25,195 nt of DNA. Origin: CAYLUN01 sp964386865. Lineage in GTDB: Bacteria > Verrucomicrobiota > Kiritimatiellia > RFP12 > UBA1067. The notes under the pieces were generated by a model. The model was not told the origin of the DNA and made no database searches. It saw nothing but the letters and a program-made list of their open reading frames with translations. Position numbers and translations under genes: made by a program. The DNA is taken from assembly GCA_964386865.1 (NCBI GenBank), contig CAYLUN010000080.1:1-25195 (forward strand), in the 5' to 3' direction. This document shows positions 17,601 through 24,100 of the stretch, one piece after another; the stretch's first letter is position 1, and the number at the start of each line of letters is the position of its first letter.

Positions 17601-17877
17601 GCCGCTGGCGGTCCGTGCGATCCGTATGGAGGCCGTGCGTCTGAACATGCAGACGCTGTCGGTCTCCTTCCGCACCGAGGAGGGCCGCCGCTACACCGTG
17701 ATGGTCAGCACGGACCTCGTGACGTGGGCGCCCGAGTACGTGAGTTTTCCGACAGTCACGGGATGGTCGGAGTACACGGACGAGCCCTTCACGGCCCGCG
17801 GCCCTCGCACCGAGGTTCTTGTGCCGGTGAACGGCCGCGCAAAAGCCTTCTTCAAGGCCGTCATGGTACAGGAGTGA
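11632..17877 (+). CDS. Giant secreted SdrD_B-repeat protein (paralogue 1, complete, 2081 aa)
   Basis: This is a secreted or surface protein of unknown function. It has a signal peptide (1-31, likely cut at 'ALGA|TPS') and an N-terminal module (~32-515) with 'VIYYDQWEDGYE' and 'KIWGDGNTANGFPPG', shared with paralogue 2. A DUF11-like adhesive segment ('SDSDEDGQLGPGERARYTI', ~520-665) follows. Eight SdrD_B-like modules then begin at about residues 668, 783, 898, 1023, 1311, 1423, 1662 and 1779. Module 4 contains an inserted jelly-roll-like domain. Module 6 is longer and ends in 'LTPGDPPVINNNFPL'. Most modules open with 'GDxVWxDxDxDGxQDxGE', a calcium-binding-type loop. The C-terminus (~1902-2081) has two further beta-rich segments, the last with 'YTVMVSTDLVTW'. 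No LPXTG or PEP-CTERM signal is visible. ATG 11632 is chosen for the signal peptide and AAGGAA at 11617-11622. Confidence 0.9.
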   Translation: MNAINRWRQVRGASLGVLVVAWLAARCALGATPSQTFYVPFPEADAFAALTAVQPGDPPNNIPIPVNPMYTAISIAAIADGTVIYYDQWEDGYEQGHDYAAPQQATTKIWGDGNTANGFPPGLPSDLINAGTVILLTNNVVTTSPLTIDYDARDKIAATRTISVTRTYWAAGSSTLFAGCVETFDTGMWGTEYRAPIGQNLADTTDSQMFEYTAFSISAARDNTTVQIDADNNGSFEATVVLNEGQTHFISGVYVGGRVLADKPVQVVLFSGDVGSNYESRDSSLLPVSRWGSNYYSPVSTPSVRGTRVWLYNPGTSAITVTNNSRVGTGILSGGSIRVAAGSVTNVTLTENAAYRFFTASGSPFYAYSTSDSTDTDPANNQAFDWSFTLIPQQLLSPQVIVGLGIGRDPTSAVNMNENGNPIWVTPVGNGSTSVVVYVDYDGDNVGSLSDPYGNKYDYSTNLVELQQAKLYDPDGDQTAMLVYVLSTNVSLAVAWGQDPLKASTGAPGLDVGTSIPPVEVIDTAKNLTVVSDSDEDGQLGPGERARYTIRAGNAGRAPIPADFIVKDALPTNTTYVAGSTYYRTSTNGTWIGVTDDGSGTAFPLDVNGLRIQSILPVKGTFEVRFDVDVVSYSNLTAGAVSIVNTGTVHSVVYNRTLNFYNEYELHGSLGDRVWNDADNDGVQDVGETGINGVIVYLDANTNGVRDAGEPYDTTSGDGDYLLTGTYIEAGTHRVRVDRSTLSSNYVATHDLDGIGTVDAASVALAGGQDRVDVDFGYRLPARLGDFVWVDANGNGQQDGGETGLSNVVVRLYTNNVVMATVTSTVSGAYAFTNLVAGTYTVGFTPPSGYLFTSSNAGGNDAIDSDPLTGTNRTAAVTLVSGQTDNTVDAGFYQPATIGDFVWADANGNGQQDGGETGINGVTVTLFRPGYGPDGTPGNADDAAAVASQTTPASGAYGFTNLPPGTYQVGFGTAAGYYRTAADQGSDTTDSDANVGTGLTTAFAVSSGQTITTIDAGYQAVAVGDFVWTDADADGVQDAGEPGIAGVQVQLYTAAGAPYQIRTALGTFADNFDPSGGLTNSDGTLVWAADWTAANGATVVVNTGSDYEIQIADTANSTLTRSFTAPSGTARLTISFDYRSGAGNDTVQAQWSSNGTDWVMLASYSTAPGSSGTTNVTVATTAGTRYVRFTKTAQGGAGGSAEYMYFDNVSILAESAPAAVTATTDAYGYYLFGPSAGLLSGTNYQLRVATNQTALAGLALTGQNAGGNDATDSDATLATAVGFATLAFTAPAAGGSDQTLDFGFKGTASFGDLVWTDLDGDGSQDAFETGIPGVRVYVDSNGSGTYDAGEPAATTTAAGTYLITNLVAGTYAARVDTSTLPAGLAQTYDLNGALDHAASVTLTSGQARTDVDFGYRATAVYAIRGQVRDDYDLDGTFSDPDKPVGGVLVSLYSDPNGDGTNTDGVVLGTVRTSPDGRYAFTNVMSGAYVVVENDPTYSVSTADTVAANDNRIPVVIVSSDSVGNDFLDAVDPSGYIYDVADGRIVPGGRIEVSGPGALVLMDGSSGQYMFISTNDATSTFTIAVTPPPGYIIDPTRPAQPGSFDPTGGANPTVLGSYESAATPGYLVNYGAASNTYYYSFTLTPGDPPVINNNFPLVKTVTVGDRVWLDDDGDGAQDAGEPGVTNVTVRLLNAASSVVATTVTDAGGLYVFTNLPPASYRVEFAPVTEYRLTVRDSAAATDAADSDADALTGRTDLTAVAAGATNLTLDAGLYVPARVFGHLFVDKDGDLIRDTGDSSITNALVRLVVGGVTVASTNTDAVGYYFFGDVPAGTVSIFVSRASATLIDVPTADPALSDVRRNRGLPLPSEEAYIAHPVTSGYGVLASRPGEPLNFGFASYPLSTALDVSLYATGDGGVMIELWTVNEAGQGDIVIYAWIDNAWAEVGRVPGDQVRGDGSNRYTVLASGLTPGASYNLKIIDEVGHVHESGGPLAVRAIRMEAVRLNMQTLSVSFRTEEGRRYTVMVSTDLVTWAPEYVSFPTVTGWSEYTDEPFTARGPRTEVLVPVNGRAKAFFKAVMVQE
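14323..17040 (+). repeat. Long direct repeat, copy 1 (3' part of paralogue 1)
   Basis: This stretch matches 22489-25195 at a constant distance of 8166 bases. I checked the spacing at 14326, 14701, 14881, 16621 and 16981 and found no net indel. From about 14.8 kb onward most differences are scattered single bases, many at third codon positions. The repeat covers the module before the insert-bearing module, the insert itself and the four following modules. It continues past the window edge in copy 2, so its true 3' end is unknown. Confidence 0.85.
14809..15291 (+). repeat. Inserted jelly-roll-like domain, copy in paralogue 1
   Basis: About 161 codons are inserted between two beta-strands of an SdrD_B module, after '...YTAAGAPY' and before 'TTDAYGYYLFG'. 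The insert runs from 'ALGTFADNFDPSGG' through 'RLTISFDYRSGAGNDTVQAQ' and 'TRYVRFTKTAQ' to 'YMYFDNVSILAE'. This pattern resembles MAM/CUB-like or carbohydrate-binding jelly-roll domains in bacterial surface proteins. The exact family cannot be fixed by eye. Confidence 0.7.
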
Positions 17878-17889
17878 CGGGTGTACACA

Positions 17890-17914
17890 TAGAAGCGGTA
17901 CCCCGCCGCTTCTA
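17890..17914 (+). terminator. Hairpin just after paralogue 1 (candidate terminator)
   Basis: TAGAAGCGG (17890-17898) and CCGCTTCTA (17906-17914) pair perfectly over 9 bases around the 7-base loop TACCCCG. It starts 12 bases after the stop codon, the right place for a transcription end. No T-run follows it, so efficient intrinsic termination is uncertain. Confidence 0.5.
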
Positions 17915-18159
17915 CGCACTTGGCTGCCGCCTGCGACTACCGCGACTTCTCACTTTCTGATCTCGACTGGGATTGTTCTGCTTTTCCAGGGTCGTTCATA
18001 TTTCGTTTAATGCAGGCAATCGGATGAGTCGGATGGCAGGCTTTCTGGCGTAAGACTTTGGTCGCATAGAGCGAATAGTCCAACCCGGTTATAGTTTATT
18101 CCCCTGATTTACATTTTTTGCCTTCGCCAGTGTCAATCAGATGCAAGAGGGGGGTGACT
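17915..18159 (+). other. AT-richer intergenic leader upstream of paralogue 2
   Basis: This ~245-base stretch has no plausible gene and is clearly more AT-rich than its surroundings. TATAGT at 18090-18095 could be a -10 hexamer, but I find no good -35 at the right distance. GACT (18054-18057) and AGTC (18077-18080) form the ends of a short inverted repeat. A T6 run lies at 18113-18118. The purine-rich AGAGGGGGGTGA just before ATG 18160 is a strong ribosome-binding site. A promoter for paralogue 2 is likely here but not pinned down. Confidence 0.4.
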
Positions 18160-21100
18160 ATGAATGTTCGATCCAAATGGACAACCGGTCTAATAAGTGG
18201 CATGGTTGGAGTGTTTATCTTCTTGTTTGCGGGCCTTGGTACGCTATGGGCAGGCCCCGCGATCACGCGCAGTTACTACCTCCCGATCACGGAGGATGAG
18301 GCCCACCTGCATTATGCCAGCCTGAATCTGACACCAGGCTACGACGATTACATCGTCAACGTGATCTCGATTTCGCCTGCGGTTTCTAATACGGTTGTCT
18401 ACTACGACCAGTGGGAGGATGGCTTCGAGGTCGACTTGGCGAACCCCGTCCAAGCCACGACGCAGATCTGGGGCGATAACAATCCGGCCAACGGTATACC
18501 CCCCGGCTTCGCGAGCGACCTCGTCAACGCGGGGCAGGCTCTCGTTGTGATCTCCACCAATGCCCAACCGCATGTGACCGGCACGTTCTACTATGACGGC
18601 GGAGACAAGCTGGGTGCCAGTAAGCCCATCTCGGTGAGCATGGTGCTCTGGCCGGTCTTCCATGATGAAACGGGCGACGGCGTGGATTTGGCGGAAGGCA
18701 TTTCCGTTTTGGACACGACCCGCTTCGGCACGGAGTTCTACGCGCCCCTCGGTACGGATCTTTCACCCGCCAACATGTTCGAATCGGTGCGCTTCAATAT
18801 CATGGCCTCGAAGGACGGCACGGTGGTGAGCGTGGACCGTGACGGGAACGGCACCGTGGATGTGACCCGGACGCTTGCCGAGGGCGAAGGCTGGTCGGAC
18901 GGTCCGATCGTGGCCGGCGGCAAGGTAACCGCGACCCAGCCGGTTCAGGTCCATATTATGACTGGCGATATCGACGCGAAATACGCCAACCGCTGGGCCA
19001 CGCTCTATCCGACAAGCCTCTGGAGCGCCGACCACTATTCGCCGGTCGGACTGGTGAATGCCGCTTACCCGGTGTACGTCTATCTGTTCAACAAAGAGAC
19101 GAACGCCCTCGCGGTCTCATACCTGACCAGCTCCAGCTATGGGACGGTCACGGTGCCCGCCAAAGGGGTTTACCGGCACACGGTGGCGACCGACACGGGC
19201 ACACGTTTCTACGCCGCCAACGGGACCACCTTCCAGGCTGTGATGACCCACGACACGGACACAGGTTTCGACTGGAGCGCGACGCTGATTCCCGGCAGCC
19301 TGCTGAGCACGGTCACGAGCGTGAGTTTCGGCCCCGGTGCGGAGTATGGCACCGTCAACGGCAGTCCCATCTGGGTGACCGCGACCCGCGCCACGACGAT
19401 CTACGCCGACTTTGACGGCAACCCCGCCACCGGGGCGCTCACCGACCCCCAGGGCGGCAAGTACGACGCGGCCTTCTCGGTGGTGGCGCTGCAGTCGACC
19501 CGCGTCCGCGACACGGTCGACAACGATCAGACCGGCATGCGGCTCTACACCCTCGACGGCATTCAGATTGTGTCCATGTGGGGCGAGGAGCCCGACCCGG
19601 CCCGAGGCGGCCGACCCTTCATCGATGCCGGCACCTCCATCATCCCCATCAGCGGCGTGACGGTCGGCGACTTCGTCTGGGACGACCGCGATGCCGACGG
19701 CGTGCAGGACTCGAGCGAACCCGGTCTTTCCGGCGTGCAGGTGCAGGTCTATACCTCCGGCGGCGCGCCCTTCCAGCCCCGCAGGCAACTCGGCGTCTTT
19801 GCCGACAGTTTCGACCAGACCACCACGGCCCACTTGGACGGTTCGGTCGGAACGTTAGCCTGGACCGGCCCCTGGACGGTGACCGCCAATGCCAGTGTGC
19901 CGTTGATCTCCGGTTCTGACTATGAGGTCCGCATCGCGGACGATCTCAACAGCGCGCTGACGCGCGGCTTTGTGGTGCCTGCTGGCACCGACCGGCTTAC
20001 GATCAGCTATGACTTCCGCCCGTCCGGCGCCGGCGACGACACGGTCAAGGCGCAGGTCTTGACCAACGGCACCACATGGGTCGATCTCGCGACCTACGTA
20101 ACCGGGCCGGGCACCACCAGCGGAACCGCGACCAATACGGTCGTCGTCACGCCGGGAACAAACTACATTCGTTTCGCCAAGACGGCGCTGGGCGCCGGCG
20201 TCAGCACGGTCGAATACATGTACTTCGATAACGTCAGTATCCTGGCGGAGACCGCCTCGGTCAACCTGATCTCGACGACCGACAGCAACGGCTACTACGC
20301 CTTCGATTCGGCGTCCGGGCTCATCCCCGGCACGGCCTACCAGTTGCGCGTGGACACCAACCAGACGTCGCTGGCCGGCTTTGGGCTGACCGGGCAGGAT
20401 CTCGGGGGCAACGATGCGGCGGACTCGGACGCCAGCCTGACGAACACGGCCGGCTTCGCCACCATCCCGTTCACGGCCCCTTCGCTTCTTGGCTCCAATC
20501 AGACGTTGGACTTCGGTTTCCTCCAAGCTGGACTTGGCGACTTTGTCTGGAACGACGCCAACTTCAACGGCCAGCAAGACGCCGGCGAGGCGGGCTTGAA
20601 CGGCGTGACCGTCAACCTCTATCGCCCAGGGTACGGCCCGGACGGCATCGCCGGCAATGGCGATGACACGAACGCTGTGGCCACCACGGTCACGGCGGGG
20701 GGAGGAGCCTACCGGTTTACCAATCTGCCGTCCGGCGGCTACGCGGTGGAGTTCGCCCCGCTGGCCAACTTCGCGCGCACCACGGCCAACAGCGGCGCGG
20801 ATGGCACCGACAGCGACGCGGACGCCACCACCGGACGGACCGCGACGGTCACCCTGACCGCCGGACAGTCCAATACGACGCTCGACGCCGGCTACTACGT
20901 TCCGCCGCCTGCGCTCGGCGACTTTGTTTGGTTCGACGAGAACGCCAATGGCCAGCAAGACGGCGGCGAGCCCGGCTTGAACGGCGTGACCGTGCAGCTT
21001 TTCCGGCCTGGCGTTGGCCCCGACGGCGTCCCCGGCAATGGGGACGACGTAGCCGTCGTCGCCACGACCGTGACCTCCGGCGCGGGCGCGGGCGCCGGAT

Positions 21101-24100
21101 TCTACAGTTTCACCGGCATCTCGACCGGCGCCTACCAGCTCGTGTTCGGCCCCTTGGCCGGCTACCATCGCAGTCCGGCCAACCAAGGCGCGGACGCCAC
21201 CGACAGCGACGCGGACTCGGCCACGGGCCGGACAGCCACCGTGACCGTGCTGGCGGGCCAGTACGTCAACACCGTCGATGCCGGCTACAACAACCTCGGG
21301 GTCGGCGACTTCATCTGGAAGGATCTCGATGCCGACGGCGTGCAGGACACGAACGAGCCCGGACTCACCGGCGTAGTGGTACGGGCCTACACCAGCGGCG
21401 GGACGCCTTATCAGATCCGCACGACGCTCGGCAACTTCGCGGACAACTTCGATCCGTCCGGCGGAGTTAACGGCAACGACGGCACGCTGGCCTGGGCCGC
21501 CAACTGGACGGCGGCAGCGGGTGCCGCCGTGGTCGTGAATACGGCTCCCGATTACGAGATTCAACTCGCCACGACGGCCAACAGCGCCATGACGCGAACG
21601 CTTTTCGCGCCAACCAACACAGGCCTGCTCACGATCAGTTTTGACTATCGCGAGGGCACCGGCACCGACACGGTCAGGGCGCAGTTCTCGACCAACGGCA
21701 CCACGTGGGTCGATCTGGCAACTTACACGACCGGTTCTGCAGGCAGCGGCAACGACAGTTTCACGGTCGCCACCACGGTGGGAACCCGTTACTTCCGCTT
21801 CTACAAGACGGCGGGAACGAGCGGAACCATGTATTTCGACAAGGTCAACATCGTGGCCGAGACGGCGCTAACCGATCTCACCTCAACCACCGACGCCGCC
21901 GGATACTACTCCTTTGGGGCCGAGGCCGGGCTCATGGCCGGCACCAACTACCAGTTGCGCGTGGCCACCAGCCAGCCCGCGCTGGCCGGACTGGCGCTGA
22001 CGGGCCAGAACAGGGGCGGCAACGACGCCACGGACTCGGACGCCAGCCTGACCAACGCCGCGGGCTTTGCCACGATCGCCTTTGCCGCACCCGCAGGGGG
22101 CGGCAGCGACCAGACGCTGGACTTCGGCTTCGGTGACGCGGCTTCGCTGGGCGACAAGGTGTGGAACGATCTCAACGCCAACGGCGTGCAAGACGGCGGC
22201 GAGGCCGGCCTCGACGGCGTGACCGTGACGGTTTACAACGCCGCCGACAATAGCGTGGCGGGCATCACCAGCACCGCCGGCGGCGGGCTCTACAGCTTCA
22301 ACCTTGTGGCTGGCACCCACTATGTCGTGTTCGGCACGGTCGCGGGCTATGCGCGCACGCTGGCCGACCAAGGCGGCGATACGGCCGACAGCGACGCGAA
22401 CCCGTCCACCGGACGGACCGGCAATGTCACCCTCACCGGCGGGCAGACCAACACCACGCTCGACGCCGGCTATTACCAGCCGGCGTCCGTCGGCGACTTC
22501 GTCTGGGTTGACGCAGACGGCGACGGCCAGCAGGACTCCGGCGAGGCCGGTCTCGCCGGTGTGACGGTGACGCTCTACCGCCCGGGCTACGGGCCGGACG
22601 GCATCCCGGGCAACGCGGATGACGCCAGTTCGGTGGCCGCGACCACCAGTGGCTCCGGTGGAGGCTACAGCTTCACGAACCTGCCGCCCGCAACGTACCA
22701 GGTCGGCTTCGGGACGGCGACCGGCTACAATCGGACAGCGGCGGATCAGGGCAGTGACACGACAGACAGCGACGCGAATGGCGGCACAGGACTGACGGCG
22801 GCCTTCGCCGTGACGTCCGGGCAGACGCTCACAACCATCGACGCCGGCTATCAGGCTGTGGCGGTCGGCGATTTTGTCTGGACCGACCTCGACGCCGACG
22901 GCGTGCAGGATACGGGCGAGCCCGGCATCTCCGGCGTGCAGATCCAAGTCTATACGGCAGCGGGTTCTCCCTACCTGGTTCGCACGGCGCTCGGTACCTT
23001 CGCCGACAACTTCGATCCGTCTGGCGGCCTGACCAACAGCGACGGCACGCTGGTGTGGGCGTCCGACTGGACCGCCGCGAACGGGGCTACGGTGGTCGTG
23101 AACACGGGCTCGGACTACGAGATTCAGATCGCCGATACCGCGAACAGCACGCTGACGCGCAGTTTCACGGCGCCGTCCGGAACCGCCCGGTTGACGATCA
23201 GCTTCGACTACCGCTCCGGCGCGGGCAACGACACGGTTCAGGCGCAGTGGTCGTCAAACGGCACGGATTGGGTCATGCTGGCGAGTTACAGCACGGCGCC
23301 CGGCAGCAGCGGAACCACGAACGTCACCGTCGCGACCACAGCTGGGACGCGCTACGTACGTTTCACCAAGACGGCGCAAGGCGGAGCAGGTGGCGGGACG
23401 GAGTACATGTACTTCGACAACGTGAGCATTCTGGCCGAAACCGCCCCTGCCGCTGTCACCACCACGACGGACGCCTACGGCTACTACCTGTTCGGCCCCT
23501 CGGCCGGCCTGGTCAGCGGCACCAACTACCAGTTGCGCGTGGCGACCAACCAGACGGCTTTGGCCGGGCTGGCGCTGACGGGCCAGAATCTGGGCGGCAA
23601 CGACGCAACGGACTCGGACGCGACCTTGGCCATAACCAACGGTTTCGCCACGCTCGCCTTCACGGCGCCCGCGGCAGGTGGCAGCGACCAAACTCTGGAC
23701 TTCGGCTTCAAGGGGACGGCCTCCTTCGGCGACCGCGTCTGGACTGATCTCGATGGCGACGGATCACAGGACGCGTTCGAATCAGGGATCGTCGGCGTAC
23801 GCGTCTATGCCGACAGCAACGGCAGCGGCACCTACAACATCGGGGAGCCGACCGCGGTCACCGCCGCAAACGGCACCTACCTCATTACCAACCTGGTGGC
23901 CGGTTCCTACACGGCCCGCGTGGACACCGCCACGCTGCCCGCCGGCGTGGCGCAGACGTACGACCTGAATGGCGCGCTCGACCACGCTGCCACCGTCGCG
24001 CTGACCGCCAATCAAACGCGCACGGATGTCGACTTCGGATACCGGTCAACCGTAGTGTACGCGATCCGGGGCCAGGTTCGCGACGACTATGACCTCGACG

